20,690 bases of DNA from a virus (IMGVR_UViG_3300032083_002753:1-20690), one strand, 5' to 3'. Positions 6,745 to 14,312 are shown, counted from the first letter of the stretch. Program-made: numbers and translations. Notes: a model not told the origin generated them from the letters alone.

Positions 6745-8597
6745 TAATTTTCCTCCATAACGATAGCGTGAATCTTGATTTTTTTTACCTTCGGTCGGTT
6801 ACTTGTGCCGGAGTTGGTGATCTCAAAATAGAATTTTCTCCCGACGGCCTTATTAGGGAATGATTGCGTGACCACCTTATCCGGAGGAAGGGAAACAAGC
6901 TTGCTTGTATTTATTATGAAGGTTGAATTCAACAAATCACCTTCGGCGCTAAGGTCAAAAACTTTCCCACCAGATATTCTTCCGCTGTCCGCCGCCCAAC
7001 CCAAGCCAAGAGTCCCGGTTGTTCCGTAATACTCTACAGTCACTTTCTTTAGCTTTAGCCGCGCATTATCAATGGGGAATTGCTTCCCCCCAGCCGTCAA
7101 AAAGTCGATGCTGGAAAAATCCTTTGTCCTATACGTCGCTTCCGTCGCGTTTCCCTCGTCTTCTTCTCCGGTTTCAATTTCATAGACCTTATCTTTCCTC
7201 GAAGACGCTACATAAATTTCATTGTTTAATTCGGTGAGAAGCGCGGGGTATCCGAGACTGTCGGCGAGGTCTTCGTTTAATTCTCTTTCGTGCCAGCGTC
7301 CGAATCGGGTGTCATAAACCCAGCATTTATTTGGGTAAGAGACCCCAGATCCAAGTTCGTTATAAATGAAATAATATTTCTTATCTCGATACACGCCAAA
7401 ACATCGTTTTGCAAAATCAACTTTTTCAATCAAGACATCTTTGTTGAACTGGGTAAGCTCTATAAAATTCACCCCATCAAAAAGAAAAATTCCGAGCGTG
7501 GGATATTTGCTCGCAAAAAACACTCCCTCATCCCCTTTCGCGATAGAAGACGGAGCAGAACATCCTCTTCCATTGGCGATAGGACGATAAGCCACATTAG
7601 GAAAATTAAAAAGACTGAAACACCCGAATTCGGTGAAAACCAAATCCTCATCGCCAGACGGAAAGGCCGTCGCAATCCCCTTGGTATCATTCGGGAAATC
7701 AATCGTAAACGCATCATTTGAAGCGCTCCAGGCATTACCAGTGATTGTGATTGTCCACTTATTCCCTAGAGTATGCCCTGTCGTAGCTCCGAAGGTAACC
7801 GTTACACCGTCAGAAAGTGTTTGAGGTGATCCTGTAATGGAAACACCCGAAGTGTAAGCGCCACCGTTTTTCCTCCATTTATAAGTATCAGGCGTTCCTG
7901 TTGCGTCTATTTCTACTTCGTAGACATCTTTTTTTTCTCCTGTATAAGTTCCACCGCTTGTGAGATCGTTCAGGCCGCCCCCGGTAAAAACAGCCGCGCC
8001 CACAGAAGCATTAACCCAGTTCCCTTGCCCTGCCCTTGATCCTGCAACGCGGTTTTTATCGGTGACTCCCCCTTCTTGGATAAGTCTACTTTTATGATGA
8101 TAAATTCTAGCGTAATTCTGAGAAGGGCTTCCTGGAGGCGTTGCGATAGACTGACCGATCTTTTTAAATTTAAGACCGTCTGTCTGGTTCGTAATCCAAA
8201 GTTTTCCACCAGCAGAAACGGCATGCGATAATACAGCCGTCGTAAATGCAGAGGCATCTTCTTGTGAAAGACTAGCTCCGTTAACTTTGACGAGATCCCC
8301 GGCTATAATTCCATAAACCTCGTCAGACGCTCCTTCTTTGTGATATGCCAATAAATCCGGGGCGGCTGAATAAGAAACTCCGCCGTCTGCGATTTCATTA
8401 ATACCCTTTGAGCGGATCATTCCTCCAAGGGATAGGGCATCCCAATTTTTAATTACCCTTGCCTCATTGGCTTTAACGGCTTGATCCTCCCCGATGGTAT
8501 TAACGCCCCCAGCGAAAGAATCAATCAAAAGAACAAGCTCTGTGGGAGGGGCCACATCTAACAAATTCCGGCTTGTGTGAAGATGCGCTTTACTCAT
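6744..8597 (-). CDS. large tail / DNA-stabilisation protein (P22 gp10-like position) with inserted beta-domain
   Basis: A 617-residue beta-rich protein. The opening LIDSFAGGVNT and later W/Y-rich repeats (for example WVYDTRFGRWHERELNED near residue 430) are typical of beta-propeller tail-hub proteins of short-tailed phages, such as P22 gp10 and tail tubular protein B types. Residues about 205-290 look like a separate Ig-like or beta-sandwich insert (DVYEVEIDATGTPDTYKWRK, then TLSDGVTVTFGATTGHTLG), a module I recall from many phage and bacterial proteins. The C-terminal part (about 500-617) is a further beta-domain. Its start shares TGATG with the adaptor stop and follows AAGGGA. It probably plugs the portal-adaptor channel and connects fibres to the tail. 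Confidence 0.7.
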   Translation of the reverse strand: MSKAHLHTSRNLLDVAPPTELVLLIDSFAGGVNTIGEDQAVKANEARVIKNWDALSLGGMIRSKGINEIADGGVSYSAAPDLLAYHKEGASDEVYGIIAGDLVKVNGASLSQEDASAFTTAVLSHAVSAGGKLWITNQTDGLKFKKIGQSIATPPGSPSQNYARIYHHKSRLIQEGGVTDKNRVAGSRAGQGNWVNASVGAAVFTGGGLNDLTSGGTYTGEKKDVYEVEIDATGTPDTYKWRKNGGAYTSGVSITGSPQTLSDGVTVTFGATTGHTLGNKWTITITGNAWSASNDAFTIDFPNDTKGIATAFPSGDEDLVFTEFGCFSLFNFPNVAYRPIANGRGCSAPSSIAKGDEGVFFASKYPTLGIFLFDGVNFIELTQFNKDVLIEKVDFAKRCFGVYRDKKYYFIYNELGSGVSYPNKCWVYDTRFGRWHERELNEDLADSLGYPALLTELNNEIYVASSRKDKVYEIETGEEDEGNATEATYRTKDFSSIDFLTAGGKQFPIDNARLKLKKVTVEYYGTTGTLGLGWAADSGRISGGKVFDLSAEGDLLNSTFIINTSKLVSLPPDKVVTQSFPNKAVGRKFYFEITNSGTSNRPKVKKIKIHAIVMEEN

Positions 8598-9280
8598 CAG
8601 TTCCCTTGAGTATCAACGGTTTCGTTTTCGTATTCGTCGCCTGTGTCCACAAGAGGCATGGGATTATCAACATCTCTTTCGTCAATCTGGTCTTTTGCTT
8701 TCTGGACAAAGGAGGAATACATTGCATCAAATTGCGCGGCAAGCTGGGTCTGGCCGATCTGCAAAAGGAGTTCTCTTGCGGCGTAGTAGCAAGGCCCCTC
8801 CCTGAACTCCTCGGGGAGCAGAGAAACATCGGCATCGGCTGAAAGCTCGGTCGTGGGTTTCTTGATATAGAAAAGCTCGTAGGCTGCCCCGTTTAAAGAC
8901 GTGGGGCCAAGAAGTTTCATCTTCCTCGTTCCTGAAAATTCCCAAACGTAGAACTTGGGAGGAAGATCCGCGTAATTTGTGTAACGCACTCTTTGATTGA
9001 CAGAGATTTCGTTTTTATTGGTAAGAAGGTATTCTGTCCCGCCGATTGTAATAATAAGGGTTTTGGTTTCGAGCCAATCAGCCGGCAGGGATATTTCCTT
9101 ATCCGCAATCGTTCCAGAGGCGTACTCCTTGACGTTCTTTGAATCAAGAGCAAACTGAAGCTCTCCACGATTCAGTTCTTTCTTTCGATCCGCAAGCGGC
9201 CACTGGTCATCCGAGCTTGTGTTCGGATCACCCAATAGACGGCTTAATTTATCTAGCTGATCCGAAAAGGCGAAACTCAT
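8597..9280 (-). CDS. head-tail adaptor protein (P22 gp4-like)
   Basis: A 227-residue protein of the phage adaptor type. The N-terminus (FSDQLDKLSRLLGDPNTSSD) and helix RGELQFALDSKNVKEYA are followed by a beta-rich middle (about 55-140), then a long helical segment (REGPCYYAARELLLQIG, about 158-195) and an acidic tail. This alternation is characteristic of the ring proteins that dock under the portal and close the packaged head. The ATG overlaps the stop of the GT4 gene as ATGA, so translation of this essential-looking gene is probably coupled to the end of the glycan cassette. In P22 the equivalent gene 4 follows the coat gene directly; here eight genes lie between. Confidence 0.7.
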   Translation of the reverse strand: MSFAFSDQLDKLSRLLGDPNTSSDDQWPLADRKKELNRGELQFALDSKNVKEYASGTIADKEISLPADWLETKTLIITIGGTEYLLTNKNEISVNQRVRYTNYADLPPKFYVWEFSGTRKMKLLGPTSLNGAAYELFYIKKPTTELSADADVSLLPEEFREGPCYYAARELLLQIGQTQLAAQFDAMYSSFVQKAKDQIDERDVDNPMPLVDTGDEYENETVDTQGN

Positions 9281-10410
9281 ACAAGAACACTCTCTTTCTT
9301 AAGTTCTCTCGCGTAGGCACTCACCCACAAATGAGCCTTTTTGTCCGCATTGTGATTTTCCAAAACATCTTCATAGGCGTTATGCGCAAGAGCTTCTCTT
9401 TTACGTTTATCTTTAATCAGCCTAGAAATGGCATCTACCCAAGCTTCAGTTGTGTTTTCCACTAAAAGACCGTTCTGTCCATTTGTAATTACTTCTTTAT
9501 AAGGTGATACGTTTGAAGCAATCGTTGCCGCGCCAATGGCCGAATATTCCAAGTATTTAATGCAAGATTTATTCCGATTGAATTCGTTGTCTACGAGAGG
9601 GCAGATCCCGATATCTAAGTTAAGCGTCGAAAGCTTCAAGGGATATACTTCATTGCCGACCCAATGTTCAAATTTATAGCCATGAACGTCTTTAACTGGA
9701 GCCATGATGCGGTCATCTCCAAAAAAGACAATGTCTACATCGTATTTATCCCCGATGATTTTAAGGGCGTCTTTGACCGTCCAAAGATCTTCATAATGGC
9801 TTACGCCCCCCTGCCAGCCGATTCTTACTTTTCGCTTCACAATCTCAATCTTTGGGTAGATGTTTAAATCAATCAGGTTCGGGAGAACGCAGACGTTAGG
9901 ATTAATGACGCTGAAAGTGTCCGCCAAAATCTGAGTCGTTGCCGTTACAAGGTTTGATTTTTTGAACGCGGCGCGGCACATATCCCGGCGGTTAATATTC
10001 TTTTCGATATTAAAATACTCTTCTCCGTCCGGGCCTTTCATGCCGTCCTTCCATACTTCTTCAATCGTGCCGTCTGCCCATTTAAAGGAGTATTCCTTAA
10101 CGCCAATCCATCGATAATACGGATTCAAGGGGGATGTCGAAAAAGGATCGTCATCGTAATCTGAGACAAGCACTTTTCCGGCTTTTTGAACGGAGCGAAC
10201 AAACTTGAACCACTCCTCACTTGAGGGTCTTGGAAGCAAGATCACATCCGCTTCAAGTATCTTCGCCATATTCTCCTCAGAATCGAGCTGATCCCCTAAT
10301 TCGATTAAACGAACGTCTGCCAGTTCATGCTGTGCGATTTTGTTCAATGGCTGAAAAATCCGGTAAAAGTTGCAAGCCTTATCGTCTCTCTCCACCCCTA
10401 AGATACGCAT
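9277..10410 (-). CDS. GT4-family glycosyltransferase (GT-B fold)
   Basis: A 377-residue protein of the group 1 glycosyltransferase type. The N-terminal half begins with MRILGVERDD and contains an acidic SDYDDDPF loop (83-90). The C-terminal half has the nucleotide-sugar site: RIGWQGGVSHYEDL (196-209), VFFGDD (228-233), ICPL (269-272), KSCIKYLEYSAIG (281-293), and GQNGLLVE (311-318), the standard end of the GT4 signature. It should transfer a sugar from a nucleotide donor; donor and acceptor cannot be read from sequence. GGAGG precedes the ATG, which overlaps the NTase-kinase gene by 13 bases, and the stop shares ATGA with the adaptor gene. Position suggests late expression and possible action on virion components or on a cell-surface glycan. 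Confidence 0.85.
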   Translation of the reverse strand: MRILGVERDDKACNFYRIFQPLNKIAQHELADVRLIELGDQLDSEENMAKILEADVILLPRPSSEEWFKFVRSVQKAGKVLVSDYDDDPFSTSPLNPYYRWIGVKEYSFKWADGTIEEVWKDGMKGPDGEEYFNIEKNINRRDMCRAAFKKSNLVTATTQILADTFSVINPNVCVLPNLIDLNIYPKIEIVKRKVRIGWQGGVSHYEDLWTVKDALKIIGDKYDVDIVFFGDDRIMAPVKDVHGYKFEHWVGNEVYPLKLSTLNLDIGICPLVDNEFNRNKSCIKYLEYSAIGAATIASNVSPYKEVITNGQNGLLVENTTEAWVDAISRLIKDKRKREALAHNAYEDVLENHNADKKAHLWVSAYARELKKESVLV

Positions 10411-11390
10411 ACTTCCTCCAGTTCATAATCAAGCTGTCTCATTACTTTTTTCATACTAAAAGCATCATCAAAACCGTAAGGCGATTTATTAGGATATCCC
10501 AAAAGATCGGGCGTTTTCCCGTCTTCTTCTGAGGCGAGCCTCGCCCATCCAAAATCTATCAATTTGATTACCTCGTCCTTAACCATAAGGTTATCAAGTC
10601 TGATATCCCGGTGAACGATGCCTAAAGTTTTAAGCTGTAAAATAATCTCTATTAACTGCTCTTTCCAGTTCTCGGGAAGGTTCTCGGGACGCAAAGATTC
10701 GCCGCAATCATCGGTTTTAAGAGTTGTCTCATCATGGCTGATAATCTTCGGGAAGTTTTCTCCGGAAAGAAGCCTTAAGATACGCGCTTCATTAGCTATG
10801 AGGTCATGGTTCTTGAATCGGTACTGCTTCTTTTCTACTGTTCCGTCTCCTAAAGAGACAATGCTTGTGGCCCCTTTGTGATAAGGATGAAAAGCGCCAA
10901 CTGTCGGATCATCCGGAGCAACCCAGCCAATACTTGATTTCTTGAGCGATTCAAGCAGTTCTTTCGGAGTCGCGGTCCCCAGGTATCTCTCATAGCTGTT
11001 AAATCCCTTATGGTGTACGGCGTGATACGAAAGGGCGACGCGGTGCATGACCGGATTGGGGGTAAAGAATCCTCTTTTGTTCCATTCCCGGCTTTTAAGA
11101 ATCTCTAACTGAAACTCGTAGGGATAATAGTTGTCTCCGACATGGCGAACGTCACAAAGAATATAAGAATCACCTATGGGTATTTTGTGCTGAACCCTTG
11201 GCAGATCGTGGACAATTTCGATCTTATCTCCAAAAACTTCACGAAAATGCTCGAAATCATAGACTAGAAGATCAAGGTCGGAATGGGGACCGACTTTAAC
11301 GTCATATGGAAGATTCTCCCAATTGCGAAGAACGACATATTCAAAGTCGATGTCGTTCAAATAGGAAAAGAATTGAGCTAAGTCACGCAT
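10398..11390 (-). CDS. fusion of nucleotidyltransferase-like and protein-kinase-like domains
   Basis: A 330-residue two-domain protein. Residues 1-150 look like a nucleotidyltransferase fold: YVVLRNWENLP (18-28), HSDLDLLV (36-43) with D38 and D40 as the metal-binding pair, and a possible third acid at D80 (ILCDVRH). Residues about 170-300 carry a full eukaryotic-like kinase set: a glycine turn (GDGT, 181-184), Lys187 or Lys188, Glu201 in helix C, the catalytic loop HRDIRLDN (260-267) and DFG (279-281). Closest thematic relatives are sugar or lipid kinases of surface-polysaccharide systems (WbdD/WaaP type) rather than signalling kinases. AAGGAG lies eight bases before the ATG, and both ends overlap neighbours by 13 bases. 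Probably adds a nucleotide-derived or phosphate group to a glycan or its carrier; the substrate is unknown. Confidence 0.75.
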   Translation of the reverse strand: MRDLAQFFSYLNDIDFEYVVLRNWENLPYDVKVGPHSDLDLLVYDFEHFREVFGDKIEIVHDLPRVQHKIPIGDSYILCDVRHVGDNYYPYEFQLEILKSREWNKRGFFTPNPVMHRVALSYHAVHHKGFNSYERYLGTATPKELLESLKKSSIGWVAPDDPTVGAFHPYHKGATSIVSLGDGTVEKKQYRFKNHDLIANEARILRLLSGENFPKIISHDETTLKTDDCGESLRPENLPENWKEQLIEIILQLKTLGIVHRDIRLDNLMVKDEVIKLIDFGWARLASEEDGKTPDLLGYPNKSPYGFDDAFSMKKVMRQLDYELEEVCVS

Positions 11391-11923
11391 TTTGACCGCT
11401 CCTTTTCCTTGGCTAGGAGTTTTTGAGTTCCTTCAATTCCCCATTGATCGAAGGCTTCCAAGGTATGAATCTTGTGCGGGAACTTATGATGGATGACCTC
11501 AATACCAGCATCATTCATCATCTTTTCATTAAGGTACTTTTCTATAGCGTCAGGATTGGTGAGGTACTGATCGCATTCGTAATACTTGCAAAGCTCGATG
11601 ATCCTCTCCGTCCCTCTCGCCTCTGTCGGGAAATCGTATCTCAGTTTTGCTGTGTCGATTCCTAGAGTGAGACAAAGAGCGCGAATCCACGCTTCATTGA
11701 CTACCGTAAGACGTTCTCCGTTTACATACTTTTTATCCTTGATGTTTTTAAGGCCAGACTGAACCGGCATCGTCCACCACTTCCCAAAGACCTCGGCCCG
11801 GTTCTGATAGCCGTTTTTCTCGAACTGGCAATTGACCATAAGCACAAAGATATCGGCTTTGTTGATCTTGTCCATATAGGCTAACCACGGACAAAAATTA
11901 GGCTGATGCGCGGCTAAAAGCAT
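11378..11923 (-). CDS. WbqC-like protein
   Basis: A 181-residue protein with the N-terminal signature of the WbqC family: AAHQPNFCPWLAYMDKI, then KADIFVLMVNCQFEKNGYQN, then NR (41-42) and a WWTMPV strand. Family members are usually somewhat longer (about 220 residues) and occur in O-antigen and other surface-polysaccharide clusters; their biochemistry is, to my knowledge, poorly defined. The C-terminal part has a Cys/Tyr-rich segment (ELCKYYECDQYL) and ends in a basic helix. AAAGGA lies eight bases upstream of the ATG. It overlaps the deacetylase gene by 26 bases and the NTase-kinase gene by 13. Presence beside GT2, GT4 and NodB-like genes supports a glycan-decorating role. Confidence 0.8.
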   Translation of the reverse strand: MLLAAHQPNFCPWLAYMDKINKADIFVLMVNCQFEKNGYQNRAEVFGKWWTMPVQSGLKNIKDKKYVNGERLTVVNEAWIRALCLTLGIDTAKLRYDFPTEARGTERIIELCKYYECDQYLTNPDAIEKYLNEKMMNDAGIEVIHHKFPHKIHTLEAFDQWGIEGTQKLLAKEKERSKCVT

Positions 11924-12443
11924 TCAATTTTTCCTTTAGAGTTGCAGGCGTAAATCGCCACGGATGGAAATACCATTTGCTGTGGCTTGGGTCGAAGTCT
12001 TCCCGGTCGAGACATTTCCAGCCATCTTTTACATTAACCAACTCAATGCCGTGTTTCTCGCAGATAATAGAGGTTCCAATGTTGTGCCGGTTAAAGGGTG
12101 GAACGAAGATCTTTGTATCAAGAAGCTTGCAAGATACGACAATGCTTAATTCCTGAGCGCTCGGAGCCATTTCGGAATGATCTGCATGTAAAAGCCCGTG
12201 AGATACCGTCTTCCCAGGCAGGTTTTTGTAAAGATGGCACTCGTCCACATCGTAAAACCATTGAAGCGGCTTATCTTTAAAGGGAGCCCCCGGGTAAACA
12301 GAGCCTTGATTGTTCCATTTCCCGAGGATGGAGGCTACAGACCAAAACTCGGCCAAAGGGAACATCTGCATTATGACCTTATGCATCAAATCAAGTTCAA
12401 AAAAATCCGTGTTCGGATTCACATCGTCACAACGAAAAATCAT
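11898..12443 (-). CDS. NodB-like polysaccharide deacetylase, short form
   Basis: A 181-residue protein that carries, in order, the motifs of the carbohydrate esterase 4 (NodB) fold: FRCDDVN with the Asp pair at 6-7; SHGLLHADHS (81-90), matching the HxxxH metal motif with H82 and H86; FVPPFNRHN (113-121), in the place of the RxPY groove motif; and KWYFHPWRF with H160 as the likely final catalytic His. Active members use the metal to remove N- or O-acetyl groups from sugars. The length is at the short end for the fold, so it may be a minimal catalytic domain. It starts in an ATGA overlap with the 61-residue gene. The substrate could be the sugar added by the neighbouring transferases. Confidence 0.7.
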   Translation of the reverse strand: MIFRCDDVNPNTDFFELDLMHKVIMQMFPLAEFWSVASILGKWNNQGSVYPGAPFKDKPLQWFYDVDECHLYKNLPGKTVSHGLLHADHSEMAPSAQELSIVVSCKLLDTKIFVPPFNRHNIGTSIICEKHGIELVNVKDGWKCLDREDFDPSHSKWYFHPWRFTPATLKEKLNAFSRASA

Positions 12444-12625
12444 TTAATCCTAACCTTTACCTTCTCAACCTGGTCATTTCCGATAGGAACAAGGCGAATG
12501 TCGTAACAATCCTCTTCGCTCCAAGCGATATGCTTATCCGGATTGACCACATAGACCTTATCTTTCTCAATCGATAAGTCCTTTTTGATTTCGTAATCCT
12601 TCAATTCTGTTTTTTTCTTAGGCAT
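12440..12625 (-). CDS. 61-aa basic protein in the glycan cassette
   Basis: A 61-residue protein with no recognised family. It is Lys/Glu/Asp-rich (begins MPKKKTELKDYEIKK), with a short beta-like centre (KVYVVNPDKH) and a basic end. A perfect GGAGGT six to seven bases before the ATG and overlaps on both sides (eight bases with GT2, ATGA with the deacetylase) show it is translated as part of the cassette. It may be a small partner or carrier subunit, or a small virion protein; nothing decides this. Confidence 0.6.
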   Translation of the reverse strand: MPKKKTELKDYEIKKDLSIEKDKVYVVNPDKHIAWSEEDCYDIRLVPIGNDQVEKVKVRIK

Positions 12626-13334
12626 TCTTTACCTCCGGATTCCAAGCAATCGGCCTGCCGACTTCCGCCGAATAAACCGCGTGCTCGATTGATTTAATGT
12701 GTAACGGGTGATGCCCCGACCAATGGCCGATATCTTCAAAAGTGACTTTATCCGTCCAGCCTATCTTCGGGTCTTTCTCGATGACAATCTGATTCAGGAT
12801 ATGAAATGCCCCGGTGATTCCGGATACATCCACCTGCTCAAAGTAAATTCCATCGATCATATTCTTTTTCATCGTCCAGACCCCGCCAACGATCTCGGAC
12901 GGGATGAAATCGCCCTCTTTTCGGCTTAGATCACCGTGTTTAAAAGCGGCGTTTGAAGGAGTAACGTTCGGGCTAATGATGTCGGCATTGGATGTTTCTA
13001 GGATAGAGAGGAGGTCGTTCATCCAGTTTTTAGAGACGATGCAGTCGCTGTCCACTTTAGAGATGTAATCAATTCCGAATTCTTTATCGAGGTCTTTCAC
13101 CCAGGAAATGAAGTCAATAATGACCTTTCTCAGGCCTTTGTTTTCCTGGAATACGAAGTGAGCGGAAATCCCTGATTGTTCAATAATCTCTCTCGTTCCA
13201 TCATTTGAGCCGTCATCAACGATATAAAAATAAACGCGGCTTCCGTAATCCTGGGCCAACTTGATGGCCTCAAGGCAAAGCTTCGTGTATTCCGGTCTTT
13301 TATAGCAAGGAACTAGAACCGCGACGGATTTCAT
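12618..13334 (-). CDS. GT2-family glycosyltransferase (GT-A fold)
   Basis: A 238-residue inverting-type family 2 glycosyltransferase. The start SVAVLVPCYKRPEYTKLCLE is the usual first strand and helix. IVDDGSNDGT (38-47) binds the nucleotide, VDSD (94-97) is the metal-binding DxD, and FEDIGHWSGHH (199-209) supplies the ED catalytic-base motif and His-rich end. No transmembrane segment is present, so it should be soluble or peripheral. AAAGGAG precedes the ATG, which overlaps the preceding gene by 35 bases. It is the first recognisable enzyme of the glycan cassette. Donor, acceptor and linkage are not predictable from sequence alone. Confidence 0.88.
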   Translation of the reverse strand: MKSVAVLVPCYKRPEYTKLCLEAIKLAQDYGSRVYFYIVDDGSNDGTREIIEQSGISAHFVFQENKGLRKVIIDFISWVKDLDKEFGIDYISKVDSDCIVSKNWMNDLLSILETSNADIISPNVTPSNAAFKHGDLSRKEGDFIPSEIVGGVWTMKKNMIDGIYFEQVDVSGITGAFHILNQIVIEKDPKIGWTDKVTFEDIGHWSGHHPLHIKSIEHAVYSAEVGRPIAWNPEVKNA

Positions 13335-13776
13335 CTAGGGCTCCTTTCGCTTCTTTGACCGCATCTGCAAGGACATTAAATTCTTCCTCAGTAAACTCCA
13401 GCCGAATGTCTCTGACTTTAAAATGGATGTAAAATTCGTCTTTGAGGTCTGCGCCTTCTGAAAATATTTTCCCTTCATTCGGGACATAGAGATTCTTATT
13501 AAGATTGATCTTTAACCCTTCATCCACCGGGAAACGGGCAACGTCTTTACGGCAAAGCTCCGAATGCTTCCCGACAGGCTGGCCCTTTTTCATCCACCGA
13601 GCGAAAGCATCAGCAAAGCCTTTCCCCATACTCAGCCAATCCTGGAAATTTAAATTAATGCGAAGATTCCTATAGTGAAAATGGAACGTCTCACAGCTTT
13701 CAACAACAAATCGGTTGTTAAAGATTGCCTTCGGAGGCAACGGGCGCTCCGCCAAGGTTTGTATTGTCTGTCCCAT
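13300..13776 (-). CDS. unknown protein with duplicated His/Arg motif
   Basis: A 158-residue protein that I cannot assign to a family. Two segments look like copies of one motif: FHFHYRNLRINLNF (31-44) and FYIHFKVRDIRLEF (115-128), each followed by a helix rich in Ala, Phe and acidic residues. His34/His118 and Arg39/Arg125 line up apart from a two-residue shift. The middle (about 62-110) has basic and Asn-rich sequence. The start overlaps the upstream gene by 59 bases, but GGGTGGTGG lies before the ATG and no better downstream start exists. As it sits just before GT2 it may bind the acceptor or glycan, or be a capsid accessory. Confidence 0.65.
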   Translation of the reverse strand: MGQTIQTLAERPLPPKAIFNNRFVVESCETFHFHYRNLRINLNFQDWLSMGKGFADAFARWMKKGQPVGKHSELCRKDVARFPVDEGLKINLNKNLYVPNEGKIFSEGADLKDEFYIHFKVRDIRLEFTEEEFNVLADAVKEAKGALDEIRRGSSSLL

Positions 13777-14272
13777 AACGCACCACCACCCTTTTCTTTG
13801 ATTCTTTTAAAATCCGGTTCTTGATTGCCTGCTGAAGCTTCACGATCTTTAACTTGTCACCTTCAATGATCATCTTTTTAATACGCTTCCAATACCGACT
13901 ATTTTCATTCGACCAAATGTCTTTCCCCACTCCAATGAAAGGCCCTATGATATTTCGCATCATGTTGTAAAACGTAGGAGATACGTTAAAATCCCACTTA
14001 AAATCTTTATTCGGACTCCAACCGTAGGTTCCAGTAAAAGTCCCCTTTTTTGTCACGGTTTCAATAAACTTCTTGTCCTGGTAATATCTTTGCCTCTCGT
14101 TTTCCATGATCTGCGGCAAATGCTCTACAAGCAATAAAGCTTTGTGAATCCAAACGCTCATTACAAGGTCTGCAAGGGCGTTAGGGCCGCGCAGTTTCGC
14201 ACCGCCTCCCATTACTCTTGGAGTAGCGTTTAGAATCGCCTGATAAGTAATCTGCTCATCGAATGTATTCAT
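13718..14272 (-). CDS. unknown protein following the capsid gene
   Basis: A 184-residue protein with no recognised family. It begins with a helical segment (FDEQITYQAILN), has a Gly-rich turn (VMGGGAKLRGP, 20-30), a hydrophobic helix (LADLVMSVWIHKALLLVEHL, about 33-52), an aromatic middle (TYGWSPNKDFKWDFNVSPTF), and a very basic helix (KKMIIEGDKLKIVKLQQAIK) near the C-terminus. It starts 40 bases after the major capsid gene, with only a weak GCGGG ribosome site, so it may rely on reinitiation. A head-completion, decoration or DNA-contacting role would suit position and basic charge, but this is a guess. Confidence 0.55.
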   Translation of the reverse strand: MNTFDEQITYQAILNATPRVMGGGAKLRGPNALADLVMSVWIHKALLLVEHLPQIMENERQRYYQDKKFIETVTKKGTFTGTYGWSPNKDFKWDFNVSPTFYNMMRNIIGPFIGVGKDIWSNENSRYWKRIKKMIIEGDKLKIVKLQQAIKNRILKESKKRVVVRYGTDNTNLGGAPVASEGNL

Positions 14273-14312
14273 AATAGACCCGCGTTTGACGGATGCGCGG
14301 CCCCCGTTTTCA

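Noticed and set aside
7290-7721. Plus-strand 143-aa ORF inside the large tail protein gene
   Set aside because: Basic, low-sense composition, no ribosome-binding site, fully inside a well-supported minus-strand gene.
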